This document shows, piece by piece, positions 9,600-19,372 of a stretch of DNA of 31,659 nucleotides. The translations under genes and the position numbers were made by a program. The notes beneath the pieces are model-generated. The model was given only the letters and a program-made list of their open reading frames with translations, was not told where the DNA came from and made no database searches. Origin of the DNA: Entamoeba histolytica HM-1:IMSS (Eukaryota > Evosea > Mastigamoebida > Endamoebidae); contig NW_001915000.1 in the NCBI RefSeq assembly GCF_000208925.1, positions 6,630 to 38,288 of the forward strand, given 5' to 3'. The first letter of the stretch is position 1; each line of letters opens with the position of its first letter.

Positions 9600-12290
9600 A
9601 TGTTCAAAACATCCAAATACAAACATTTACAATGCCAAGACTATAAGTCAGATTGTTGGTATCCTGATATTAGGACAAGTGATGGTGGTGCTGAAGTTAC
9701 AATGATTGCTGGGACATCTACATATTTAGCATTAAATTGGAAAAGTACTGGAGCAGGAGTAATTGGATGTATTCCATTAAATAATACTAACAAAAGAAAA
9801 GAAGACCCATTATTCTGCAAAGGACATAGTGGCTCAATAATAGATATTATTGCTTGTCCATTTAATGATAATCTTATTTTTTCATCATCTCAAGATTGTA
9901 CTGTTAAGGGATGGAACCTTCCTTTCCCAACAAAATTAGGAGAAACAATAACTCCTTCATTTTCTCTTCAAGGACATAAAAAGAAAGTTGATGTGATTGC
10001 ACATCATTATGCAGCTCCATTAATTGCATCTGCAGGAAGTGATAATTTAATTAAACTTTGGGATTATCAAAACCAAAATGAAGTATGTTCTATTGGAACG
10101 AAAGATATTTGTTATTCTTTGAGTTGGTCATATGAAGGAGATGTAATAGTTTCTATGGGAAAAGACAAGAAGTTAAATGTTATTGATTTTAGACAAGGAA
10201 AAATTGTTAAAGAGTATCAAGCTCATGAAGGGAATAAATTATCATGTGGAAGATTTGTTAATAAGAATAGTCCATTTATATTTACTGTTGGTTTTGATAG
10301 AATGCAAAATAGACAATTTGGTATATTTGATTTAAGACAAGATAAACCATGTTGTATTAAACCATTCCCATCTAGTAGTTCTATTTGTAAACCAATAGTA
10401 GACATAGACACTTCATTAATTTATCTTTGTGGAAGAGGAGATAGTATTATTAAAGTATATGAATTTGACTCAACAAATAAAAATTATATTTCTGAATTAA
10501 CTCAACAAAATGCAGGAGAGTCTTTAAAAGGAATTGCTTTATTACCAAAAAGAGCAGTTCATGTTCATGATTGTGAAATTAATACACTATTAAGAGTAGG
10601 AAATAATAAAGTCAGTAAAAATGGGTCATATGTTATTCGTAGAGCATCAACAAAGTATCAAAGTGATTTATATCCAGAAAGTATTTGGGTAGGTGCTAAT
10701 CAGACTGTTGAAGAATTTATGAAAGGAGAAAATAAGAAACCAAAAGAAGTCAGTTTAGAATGTATCTTTGATAGTAAAGGAGCTCTTGATGCTGCATATG
10801 AACCTGAAGATATTAAAGAACAAAAGAAAATTGAAAAAGAAAAGAAAGAAACAGAAGAACGTGAGAAAAAAGAAAAAGAAGAAGAGTTAAAACGAATTGA
10901 AGAAGAAAAGAATAGAGTTGTTCATAAAGCACCTAAAATTATTCGTTCGACACATTTTAGACATATTAATACAAGGGCATTTAATAAAAATACTAATATT
11001 ATTGATTGTAAAGTTAATACTAATAATTCACAGTCATTAATTAAAGTAAATACCAAATGGGTTGGTATTCCTTGGACTGGTATTGGTAAAGTTGCTGTTT
11101 GGCCTTTAGAAAAATCAGGTAAAATGATTGATCCAATATTTTGTGATAATGGTGGAAATATCAATGACTTTACTTTTGATCCATTTGATGATAATATCCT
11201 TTATATAGGAGGAGAAGATGGTAAAATAAAAGTTTTTTCAATTGCCCCTGAAGGAGCAACAAAAATAAAAGAAGTTCAAGCACATAATAGAAAAATTAAT
11301 GGATTATACGTTAATCCATTTGTAAAGAATTGTGTTATTTCTATTGGAACAGAGCCATGTTTAAAAGTCTGGGATATTGAAAAAGGAGAATCACTTTTTG
11401 ATGTTACTGGATTTGGTGATAATATTAATAATATTAGTTTTAGTTGGGATGGTGAAAGAATTGCTGTTTCATGCAAAGATCATATTGTTAGAATTATAAA
11501 TTGTCGTAATGGAAATATTGAAAGTCAATGTGAAGTACCACAAAATGGAGGAAAAGGATTTTTAGTTTGTTGGTGTGGTAGAATTGAAAAATTATTTACT
11601 GTTGGATTTAATAAAATGTCACAAAGAGGATATTCATTAATAGACATTAAGGATAATATGAAAGTTATTAACACTACTGTTATTGATACTGAATCATCAA
11701 TTTTAACACCAGTTTATGATGAAGATCTTAATGTTTGTTATTTAATTGGAAGAGGTGCTAAAACAATGCATTGTTTTGAAATAACTGATGAATCACCATT
11801 TGTTCATTCATTAAATATTTCTACTTTTAATGATGTAGTTTATGGATTTGATAAATTCCACAAACAATGTTGTGATGTTAAAAAAGCTGAAATTATGCAT
11901 TTAGTTTTATTAAATGGAGAACCACCATCAGTAATAAGTCAAACTTCTGTTTATGTCCCACGTGTAAGACTTGAATATTTCCAAGATGATATTTATCCTG
12001 AAACAAGAAAGAATGAAGCTGTTTATACTATTGAAGAATGGATGAATGGAATTCAAAAGGATATTCCTTATATTAGTCTTCAACCTGAAGGAATGAAGAA
12101 ATTATCTGAAGCACCAGCTGAGAATGAACGTGCTAAATATTCATATGAACAAGAAAGAAAACGAATTGAAAAGGAAGAAGAAGAGAAAAGAAATGCTGCA
12201 ATTTTTGATCGTGTTTTTGAAAGGATGAATGAAAAAAGAGATACATTTGATCCAATTGAAGATGATTCTGAGTCATGGTCTGATGATTAA
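9600..12290 (+). CDS. Tandem (coronin-7/POD-1-type) WD40 coronin
   Basis: An 896-aa protein with two coronin units. Unit 1 (about residues 2-395) opens with SKYKHLQC and has GHSGSIIDI, SSQDCTVKGW, GHKKKVDVI, SAGSDNLIKLWD and the coronin C-terminal motif DLYPESIW. A charged, coiled-coil-prone linker of Lys/Glu repeats follows (about 395-440). Unit 2 (about 445-850) begins with STHFRHINTR and ends with DDIYPETR and a second 'TIEEWMNG' extension motif. Coronins bind actin and regulate Arp2/3; long coronins also act at the Golgi or in protrusions. The last residues, DDSESWSDD with Trp893, resemble the acidic-plus-tryptophan Arp2/3-binding tail of WASP, POD-1 and long coronins. The gene converges on the SNARE gene, 76 bases away. 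Confidence 0.9.
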   Translation: MFKTSKYKHLQCQDYKSDCWYPDIRTSDGGAEVTMIAGTSTYLALNWKSTGAGVIGCIPLNNTNKRKEDPLFCKGHSGSIIDIIACPFNDNLIFSSSQDCTVKGWNLPFPTKLGETITPSFSLQGHKKKVDVIAHHYAAPLIASAGSDNLIKLWDYQNQNEVCSIGTKDICYSLSWSYEGDVIVSMGKDKKLNVIDFRQGKIVKEYQAHEGNKLSCGRFVNKNSPFIFTVGFDRMQNRQFGIFDLRQDKPCCIKPFPSSSSICKPIVDIDTSLIYLCGRGDSIIKVYEFDSTNKNYISELTQQNAGESLKGIALLPKRAVHVHDCEINTLLRVGNNKVSKNGSYVIRRASTKYQSDLYPESIWVGANQTVEEFMKGENKKPKEVSLECIFDSKGALDAAYEPEDIKEQKKIEKEKKETEEREKKEKEEELKRIEEEKNRVVHKAPKIIRSTHFRHINTRAFNKNTNIIDCKVNTNNSQSLIKVNTKWVGIPWTGIGKVAVWPLEKSGKMIDPIFCDNGGNINDFTFDPFDDNILYIGGEDGKIKVFSIAPEGATKIKEVQAHNRKINGLYVNPFVKNCVISIGTEPCLKVWDIEKGESLFDVTGFGDNINNISFSWDGERIAVSCKDHIVRIINCRNGNIESQCEVPQNGGKGFLVCWCGRIEKLFTVGFNKMSQRGYSLIDIKDNMKVINTTVIDTESSILTPVYDEDLNVCYLIGRGAKTMHCFEITDESPFVHSLNISTFNDVVYGFDKFHKQCCDVKKAEIMHLVLLNGEPPSVISQTSVYVPRVRLEYFQDDIYPETRKNEAVYTIEEWMNGIQKDIPYISLQPEGMKKLSEAPAENERAKYSYEQERKRIEKEEEEKRNAAIFDRVFERMNEKRDTFDPIEDDSESWSDD

Positions 12291-12366
12291 TTCTATCATT
12301 TTTACTTTTTGTTAACTTATCTTAACTATATTAAATCAAAAGATAATCAAAATAAATAACAATAAA

Positions 12367-13011
12367 CTAATTCAATTTGAAGTATAAAACAATACCAATA
12401 ATTAATATTAATGCCAAAACAATAATTACTGAAACGAGAAGAATAATTTTTAATTTTTTTGATGATTTTCTTTGGTACTTTTCAGCAGTATCTATTTCTT
12501 TATTTCCTTCATTTACTTTTTTATCTGTTGTAAGTACATTATGTTCAATTGAATCTATTTGAGTTTGTTGGATTTGAACCATTCCATTTAATTGTAAAAA
12601 TGTTTGGTGTAATTCTTTTTGTTTGTCAACAATTGTTTTAATTTGTTCTGTATTCTCTTGATGGATTGCTAATACTGATTCACTTTCTTGTTGTAAATAA
12701 ACTTCATCTTTGTTTATTAATGGTGATGATTCATTTCCAGTTACAACTGGAGCAGGTGGAATAGAAGAATGAATTGAATAAATCCATTCTTCAAATCCTT
12801 CAATATTTTTTTCTAATTCATCCGTTTCATTTTTAAATTGTTTAAGTGTTTGAATTGTTTTATTAAATTGGTTAATTTGGTCTTCAAGCATTTTATATTG
12901 TAAATTGTATAACTTTTCATCGTTATTCTTTGTTGCTAATTTCAATTTTTTAATAGTTGTAGTAATTGTTCTTTGATTATTTTTTAATGATGTAATAGCT
13001 GTGTCAGTCAT
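12367..13011 (-). CDS. Syntaxin-like Q-SNARE
   Basis: A 214-aa tail-anchored protein. An N-terminal helical region (residues 1-80) is followed by a Pro/Ser linker (82-98), a heptad SNARE motif (about 113-180) and a C-terminal membrane helix (about 188-211, IILLVSVIIVLALILIIGIVL). In the SNARE core, MVQIQQTQIDSIEHNV aligns with the syntaxin core around ESQGEMIDRIEYNV, which places the zero-layer Gln at 148 and makes this a Qa (syntaxin) SNARE. It should act on a target membrane in the secretory or endocytic pathway; the compartment cannot be told from sequence. The N-terminal part is shorter than the classical Habc bundle, so a full autoinhibitory domain is uncertain. It could also be a Qc-type SNARE, but the IDSIEHNV match favours Qa. 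Confidence 0.8.
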   Translation of the reverse strand: MTDTAITSLKNNQRTITTTIKKLKLATKNNDEKLYNLQYKMLEDQINQFNKTIQTLKQFKNETDELEKNIEGFEEWIYSIHSSIPPAPVVTGNESSPLINKDEVYLQQESESVLAIHQENTEQIKTIVDKQKELHQTFLQLNGMVQIQQTQIDSIEHNVLTTDKKVNEGNKEIDTAEKYQRKSSKKLKIILLVSVIIVLALILIIGIVLYFKLN

Positions 13012-13371
13012 GGTGTATGATAATAAAATATCTAGGTTAAGCTTTCAATGAAATTTCATCATTCATATTTAGTTTTCTTTCTTTGTGAAAATTCATTTTA
13101 TTTTAAGCGAAATTTCTTCTGAAAATAATCAAAAATTAATATTTTTCAAAATAATACAATATAAAGACTCAAATATAGTAGTTCTAATCAAACAAAACAA
13201 TTATCTTCTTTTGATACAAGGAGAGGAAAAAATGGTTAGTATTAATGTGATAAATGTAAATAGAATAATATTATAATGATAATGATTTCGTTATTATAAA
13301 AGAAGTAAAAGATGGTTTTTCTTCTTTTTTTGTGCTACTTTTATAATATTTTTGTTATATTCTATTATTAT
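13012..13371. other. Intergenic region upstream of the SNARE gene
   Basis: About 360 bases of AT-rich sequence. It should contain the minus-strand promoter of the SNARE gene. A 63-codon frame on the plus strand (13085-13276) starts with GTG rather than ATG and has no family signal, so I do not call it a gene. Confidence 0.5.
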
Positions 13372-14791
13372 GAAATTGTAGAAATAACAAGAGAAGAATT
13401 AGACAACACACAAAAAGAAAATGAAACACAAAAACAAGTCATATCAAAACAACAAGATGAAATTGTAAATATTATCTCATAGAAGGAACTAGAGAAGAAG
13501 AAAATGATGACATTGGTGATAAATACACAATCGGTATTGAGGAAAGCGTCATCAGGAACGATGAAGATGAACGAAACTACTCCTATGAAAAAGGCAGTAA
13601 TTGAAATCGAAGAGAAAAGCAATGATTATCAAAAAACAAGAGATGATAATCAGACAAGAAATACAACAAACCAAAGAAATCAAATTTTAATTGAAGTGAT
13701 GTATTGTTTTGAATTAATTGGTTAAATAAGAAATTATATAAGAAATGAAGAAATGAAGAAATTGAAAGTATAATAAAAGTGACAAACATCAATGTCAATA
13801 ATGAAAAAGAATATATTAAATATATTAAAATATCACATAATATAAAAGAAAGCATTAAACGGCACATTAAAGTGAAAATAAATGATATAATGGAAGGAAG
13901 AGTAGAGTGTGATTCAATAATAAAAATCATCATATTAAAGAATAACTCTACCGAAATTGATGAAGAATACCTTAACACTCTCATCAATAAAGTAAAAGAA
14001 ATGAAAATAGAAAAATGTTCAAATATTAATTACTACTTTCAAAGAAAAGAAGCTGACCGATTAATAATGGAAATTAATAATAGATGGATATGGTCAGGAA
14101 GCAGAATGCATTATCTACAAGATGATATGAAGAATATTTCAATGATTATGCACCTCTATCTCCAAAATCAAATAATAAGAGATAAATTTGATGAAATAAA
14201 AGAAATNNNNNNNNNNNNNNNNNNNNNNNNNNNNNNNNNNNNNNNNNNNNNNNNNNNNNNNNNNNNNNNNNNNNNNNNNNNNNNNNNNNNNNNNNNNNNN
14301 NNNNNNATCCTAAAGAAAATCAATAGACTAGAAAATCTAGTCAATGAAATTGTACAGGATAAAATACATCATGAAATTAAATGAACATGATGAAGAAGGA
14401 ATAAAAGTTAAAACACTAGAAAGAATAAAGTACCTAAAATATATGATAACAATGATAAAAGAAAGAATTAAATTTAATAAAAATGAAATAATCAGAATCA
14501 ATACAAATAAAATCATGTTTGATTCTAATAAGAAAATTAGAATAAGGAAGAAACAAAAAAAATGAAATATATCCAAATAACGATATTACTTTAGAATATT
14601 GGAAATCGTTATATGAAACACATGTGATATTAAATAAAGAGAATTGGAAAATAAAACAAATCACCTCGTGGAATAAAAGATATTTCAATTATGATAGTGT
14701 CATAATAACAATAAATGAATTAAATTTTAGTTTAAAGAAAATAAATAACTATAAATATTCATTGGCACAATATAAAAGAAATAAAACATGA
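13372..14791 (+). pseudogene. Decayed protein-coding gene of unknown family, interrupted by an assembly gap
   Basis: Coding-like segments follow one another on one strand in changing frames: a Glu/Gln-rich start (EIVEITREELDN) from 13372, a second frame near 13490-13590 (ENDDIGDKYTIGIEESV), a third near 13610-13690, then a long frame 13779-14206 (with NRWIWSGSRMHYLQDDM), a piece after the gap (14307-14384), a further frame 14368-14565, and a last one 14561-14791 (YPNNDITLEYWKSLYETH and later QITSWNKRYFNYDS). The translated parts are rich in Lys, Glu, Asn and Ile and look largely helical. I do not recognise the family. Several frameshifts and stops argue for decay, although sequence error next to the gap could explain some of them. 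It may be a lineage-specific or repetitive-element gene; this is a guess. Confidence 0.5.
14207..14306. other. Assembly gap (100 N)
   Basis: Exactly 100 Ns, the usual placeholder for a gap of unknown or estimated length. Any reading frame that appears to cross it is meaningless. Confidence 0.98.
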
Positions 14792-15860
14792 AGATGAAAT
14801 ATAAGTAATAAATAAAAAGAATAAAAAGAGTCTAATAACTCATACGAATAATGTTGAATATTATAATTTTAATTGATTGTGTTTAAATAAAATAAATAAA
14901 GAATAAAGAAACTAGATATATAAAAATAAATTAAATAATAAATTGAAACAAATGAATAATAAATACATCAAGTACTAGATTAAATAAAGAAATAAAGAAG
15001 TTAAAAACATTGTGATTAAAATCATGAACATTTTTTAACTATTAATTCTATCATATTCAAACATATCAATTTAAATTAGTCTATGAAGATAAATGATTGG
15101 ATTAATATCAAATGAATAAAACAAAACAATAGAAACAAATTCCATTAACATTTAAATATTTGCTTTTTTAATTAATTTTTTATTGTAATGAACAGTTATC
15201 TTCTCTATGACTTTGAATGTTTATGTCTTGTTTTCTTTTCAATGAAAAGAATCTCATAAAGAAGAGAGTGAATACACAGATTTGATAATGAATATGATGC
15301 ATGAAAATTAAAAGGAAACATTATATAAAGAACATATACTCAATACCAATGAAAGGCATGAAGGTATAAGTATTGAAACTAAATAAAAATATATTCTGAT
15401 TGTTGACTCAACCTCTTCTATAGTCACGATAAAGAAGTTTCAATGATCCTATTTGAATAATTAATAATTTGAATAAGTTGATGGTAAAATCAAATAATCT
15501 TTTATTTTCTATGGAAGAAGTACTAACTGGTTTATTTGAGAATAAAAAACAATATTCTTTGATATCTTAATAGTAATAGTCATTGAATAATACAGTATTT
15601 ATAAAATAGATCTAATAAGAACATATTTTGAAATCCGATGAAAATTCAATAATCATAAATGGATATTGTAAATACTCAAGAAAGAAAGTGTGGGTTTTAT
15701 TTATCTTCTCTTCTCAAAAATTAGAAAGAAAATAAGAATTTGACGTTTCATGTTGTTAAGATAATTAAATAATAGTTTTTGTCATAAAAAACTATAATTT
15801 AACAAAAATGAATGAAAAAAAGAAAAAACTGAAAAAGAAAAACAAAGGAAGAAAGGATTA
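14792..15860. other. Intergenic region with a short decayed coding stretch (about 15190-15440)
   Basis: Mostly AT-rich and empty. Between about 15190 and 15440 a single plus-strand frame reads like protein despite several in-frame stops: ESHKEESEYTDLIMNMMHEN, stop, KETLYKEHILNTNERHEGIS and so on, stop, KYILIVDSTSSIVTIKKFQ, stop. The residue mix is much less biased than the surroundings. I cannot name the family. The last 100 bases are purine-rich and include the Hsp70 upstream region. Confidence 0.4.
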
Positions 15861-15861
15861 A
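15808..15861 (+). promoter_or_regulatory. Possible upstream ORF with stop overlapping the Hsp70 start (TAATG)
   Basis: ATG 15808 opens a 17-codon Lys-rich frame that ends in TAA at 15859-15861, sharing one base with the Hsp70 ATG at 15861. If the mRNA begins upstream of 15808 this would allow termination-reinitiation control. Entamoeba 5' leaders are usually very short, so transcription may start downstream of 15808 and the ORF may never be read. Confidence 0.3.
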
Positions 15862-17720
15862 TGGAAGTTGTCTTTGGGATTGATTTAGGAACAACAAATA
15901 GCTCTATTGGTTATTATGACGTTAACAAACAGAGTGTTGAAGTAATTAAATTTAATAATGATAAATTTACCCCCTCTGTAGTGTATTATCCTGCAAAATC
16001 TGAACAAGACATTATTTGTGGGGTTTCTGCAACCATGATGAACAAACGTTCAAAGAACATCATATATGAAGCAAAAAGATTTATTGGCAGAAGAGTAAAA
16101 CCAAATGAAATTGAAAATGATAAATCTTTATTAAACAAAATTTCTGTTGAAGACGGTGAATTGTTTTATGAAATTGAACAAGATAACCAAATAAAGAAAG
16201 TGTCTCCAGTAGAAGTATCATCTCAAATACTACTATATTTAAAACAACAAGCAATTAATTCTATCAATAACAAAAGTCTTAGTGATAACTTTAAGGCAGT
16301 TATTACTGTTCCTGCTAATTTTTCTAGTGAACAAAGAGATGCTACTGCTGCAGCTGCTGAAATTGCTGGAATTGAAGTAATTGAATTAGTTAATGAACCA
16401 ACGGCAGCAGCAATTGCCTATGACAAGTCACAAACATTAATAAATGGTGGGAAATATATAGTCATTGATTTTGGTGGAGGAACGTTTGATGTTTCTATTG
16501 TCACAGTATCTGATAAAGAATTTACTGTTAATGCAACTGATGGTGATACACATTTAGGAGGGAAAGATATTGACATAGAGATGATGAATTATTTATTAGA
16601 GAATAATGAACAATTAGAAAAATATGTTACTTTTCAAGACAAGAGCATTAGAAGTGAAGTGGCATGTACACGATCAAAGAAACGACTACTTCATAATTGT
16701 GAACTTGCAAAGATTTTATTTTCAAATGAAGAAACAAATGACGTTGAAGTTTCATTATCTGATGTTGTTCCAGAAAAAGATCTTGAAGACATTCAACAAG
16801 AAGTATCTATGGTTATTGACTCAACAACATTTATAGAATTATGTGATCCATTATTTAAAAGAATACAACAAACGATAGAACGAGCATTAAACAAAAAAGG
16901 TATTCTTAAAGAAGAAATAAAAGATGTTATTCTTGTTGGTGGTCCTACTAAACTATGTTGTTTTAAAAAAATGATTAAAGAATTTTTTGGTAAACAACCA
17001 TTAACAACAATAGATACTATGTTGGCAGTTTGTCAAGGAGCAGCATATAAGGCATTTGGAACAGATAAACATTATACTGATGTTGTTCCGATATCATTAG
17101 GAGTTTGTAACCTTGGAGTATTATTTCAAAAAATTATTCCAAGTGGAACAGAAATACCAGTTGTTAAAGAAAAACAATTAATGACTGCTATAGATGGACA
17201 GAAAACGTTATCTATTGATATTTATGAAGGAGAAAAAGATATTTGTCCAGAAAATTTAAAACTTGGTAATTTTGAAATTCAAATAGATAAACCACAACCA
17301 AAGAAAACTCCTGTTAATGTTAGATTTATAATTGATTCTAGTGGGTTATTTACTGTTGAAGCAAAGATTGAAGGACTAGGAATAGAAAAAACTTTAATTG
17401 TTGAAGATAAAAAAAGAAAAAGAACAAAAGAAGTGATTCAGTCTTTAAAACAACAAGTTCAAGAAAATGAAAAAAGAAGAAAAGAAGTAGAACATAAAAA
17501 TGGTTTATTAGTGTTATTAAATGGTCTTAAAAATGATATTGAAGTTGATAGTCAATTTGTCCCAGATGAATGGTATGATTCAATGTGTCATAAAAAATAT
17601 TCTACTATTGAAGAATATCAATCTGTTTTAAAAGAATTAAGTACCAAATATAAACACTTAGAAAGTGTTATTGCTTTTATGGAAAATGAACGTGAAAATT
17701 GGGAGAAGTGGATGAAATGA
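15861..17720 (+). CDS. Divergent cytosolic Hsp70-family chaperone
   Basis: A 619-aa Hsp70. The nucleotide-binding domain shows phosphate-1 FGIDLGTTNSSIG (residues 5-17), NEPTAAAIAYD, phosphate-2 VIDFGGGTFDVSIV (about 202-215), HLGGKDID, and an adenosine motif altered to VILVGGPTKLC (usual form VLVGGSTRIP). The substrate-binding beta domain follows (VVPISLG, then IDIYEGEKD), then a helical lid to the end. The hydrophobic interdomain linker (DLLLLDV in canonical Hsp70s) is replaced by DKHYTDV (402-408). There is no signal peptide, no ER retention signal and no EEVD tail, so it is probably cytosolic and unlikely to bind EEVD-reading TPR co-chaperones. The start is the first in-frame ATG. It is less likely to be an Hsp110 because of its length and intact Hsp70 motifs. 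Confidence 0.92.
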   Translation: MEVVFGIDLGTTNSSIGYYDVNKQSVEVIKFNNDKFTPSVVYYPAKSEQDIICGVSATMMNKRSKNIIYEAKRFIGRRVKPNEIENDKSLLNKISVEDGELFYEIEQDNQIKKVSPVEVSSQILLYLKQQAINSINNKSLSDNFKAVITVPANFSSEQRDATAAAAEIAGIEVIELVNEPTAAAIAYDKSQTLINGGKYIVIDFGGGTFDVSIVTVSDKEFTVNATDGDTHLGGKDIDIEMMNYLLENNEQLEKYVTFQDKSIRSEVACTRSKKRLLHNCELAKILFSNEETNDVEVSLSDVVPEKDLEDIQQEVSMVIDSTTFIELCDPLFKRIQQTIERALNKKGILKEEIKDVILVGGPTKLCCFKKMIKEFFGKQPLTTIDTMLAVCQGAAYKAFGTDKHYTDVVPISLGVCNLGVLFQKIIPSGTEIPVVKEKQLMTAIDGQKTLSIDIYEGEKDICPENLKLGNFEIQIDKPQPKKTPVNVRFIIDSSGLFTVEAKIEGLGIEKTLIVEDKKRKRTKEVIQSLKQQVQENEKRRKEVEHKNGLLVLLNGLKNDIEVDSQFVPDEWYDSMCHKKYSTIEEYQSVLKELSTKYKHLESVIAFMENERENWEKWMK

Positions 17721-18392
17721 TTCAAATTAAACATCAACTTCAAATGTTAATAAAAAATTTCATCTATATTAAACAATATTTTATTGTTATTATTTATTTG
17801 TTTATTTTTATTATTATTATAATTCATTTATAATTCATTTATCTTAAAATAATTATTATTCAAATTAAATTTTAATTAAAAGAATGTTATTTATAATTAT
17901 TATAATTATTATATACTTTTATACTTATTATATAATTATTTAATATTTCTACTTTTAATTCTTATCATCATCTGAATATTTGACTTTTTTTTTTTTTGTA
18001 ATTTCATATATTTTTGTTGTTTTATTATTGGATTTGTTCTAATTTAAGAACAATATAACAATACATTATAATATTATTTATTATCCAAATTATATTAATG
18101 TTATTTTGCTATTCCATTAATTCATTTTCTTTATTATTTTTTTGGTTCATTAATTTCTATTTATATATTATTCAATAAAAATAACTTTAATTTACATATT
18201 TTATCATTTAATGTTATTTCTAAATAAAAATTTTATTTTATTCAATTATTAATGTATTAATATAATTTTAAGTATTTATGTTTCAATTACCAATTCCAAA
18301 TAAAATTTCATCTAATTCAACATTTTATTCAATAAATCAAAAAAGAAAATATTAAAAAAAGAACAAAAAAATATTTAAAAATGCGAAAGTGA
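17721..18392. other. AT-rich intergenic region between convergent genes
   Basis: About 670 bases with very low GC, including a 13-base T run near 17985-17998 and a short repeated unit, ATAATTCATTT, near 17820-17840. It holds the 3' ends of the Hsp70 gene and of the minus-strand gene on its right. I see no coding signal. Confidence 0.5.
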
Positions 18393-18986
18393 TCAAGAGA
18401 TCTCTGAACAACCAGTTCCTCTTTTCCAATAAAATGAATCTTGGTTAGATAAAGATAATAACAAATAAGAGTTAACAGATTTTCCAATAGAAATAAAATG
18501 ATTATAGTCATAAACCTTTTTACCATTATAAAAGATATTTTGGATTCGTTCATACTTAACAGTTCCTTTCTTTCCTTTAGTACAAGAAGTATCAAAAAGA
18601 TATCCAAATTCCATTAAAATATCCATTAATAAGAAAACCATTTCAACAATTCTAATATTTTCTAATCTCCTTTTTGCTGTTTTTTCATTAATTCCTTTAC
18701 AAAGATCCTTTTGAAACTTTTCTTTACATCTATGATCACAAAACTTTTCTACATCAATAATTTCTGAACCAATAATTAGTCTATGAATTCTTATTAATTG
18801 TTCAAATGAATGAGCTTTTTTTAATGGTTTTCTTATTTCTATATCAAAATATTGATTTAATAAAGCTAATAAAATTCCTTGTTGATAAACTTGTTGATTC
18901 CTAACTGTTCTGAAATCTTTCTTTGGTTCTTTCCAAGTTTTTTCTGTTTTAATAAAAGTTGATTCTTTAATAAATTGTCCTTGCAT
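18393..18986 (-). CDS. Hypothetical protein, 197 aa
   Basis: A complete frame from ATG 18986 with normal local codon use and a mixed, protein-like residue composition. I do not recognise the family. It is predicted to be mainly helical and basic, without a signal peptide or a clear membrane span. There is a Cys/His group, FCDHRCKEKFQKDLC (residues about 82-96), and further Cys near 135 and 193; these could bind metal but do not form a known finger. A central hydrophobic helix, VEMVFLLMDILMEFGYLF, is probably a buried helix. The neighbour on its right is transcribed in the opposite direction, so 18987-19372 serves as a shared upstream region. Confidence 0.65.
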   Translation of the reverse strand: MQGQFIKESTFIKTEKTWKEPKKDFRTVRNQQVYQQGILLALLNQYFDIEIRKPLKKAHSFEQLIRIHRLIIGSEIIDVEKFCDHRCKEKFQKDLCKGINEKTAKRRLENIRIVEMVFLLMDILMEFGYLFDTSCTKGKKGTVKYERIQNIFYNGKKVYDYNHFISIGKSVNSYLLLSLSNQDSFYWKRGTGCSEIS

Positions 18987-19372
18987 TCACTATTATTTAA
19001 TTAAAATGATTTATTAGTAGATTCTTTAAATAACACTACAATTAACTTGAAATATCTTATTATTATGATTTTCTTTTTACCGAACTATTTACTATCTGAA
19101 AACTCTTTTTTTTTATTTCGTATTAGTTGCTAAATTCTAGTTATTAGTCATGGTGATTTCATATGCGAATATTAACTTGTTAATTTGATGTTTCCGTTTT
19201 TGATTTTGTCATTAAAGAACTCTTTCTAATTCTTTTATTTCAAAAAAAACACTTTTATAAATAGACTTTTTTTATTTAAGAATTTCTTCTTCTTCTCTTT
19301 GTTCTAGGAAATGGTTTAAGTAATTTCAAAAGGTAACACGAATTATCTATCTTCATTTGAATAACTTAATTA
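18987..19372. other. Divergent upstream region
   Basis: About 390 AT-rich bases between two divergent genes. It includes a GAAC core (AAAGAACTCTTTC near 19215) and an AT-rich TTTTTATTTAAG segment near 19268 that could serve the plus-strand peptide gene. No coding signal. Confidence 0.4.

Noticed and set aside
13085..13276. 63-codon plus-strand frame
   Set aside because: Starts with GTG, not ATG; biased Ile/Asn/Lys composition; no family signal; lies in the SNARE promoter region.
14206..14384. Continuous frame across the N gap
   Set aside because: The 100 Ns are a placeholder, so frame continuity across them has no meaning.
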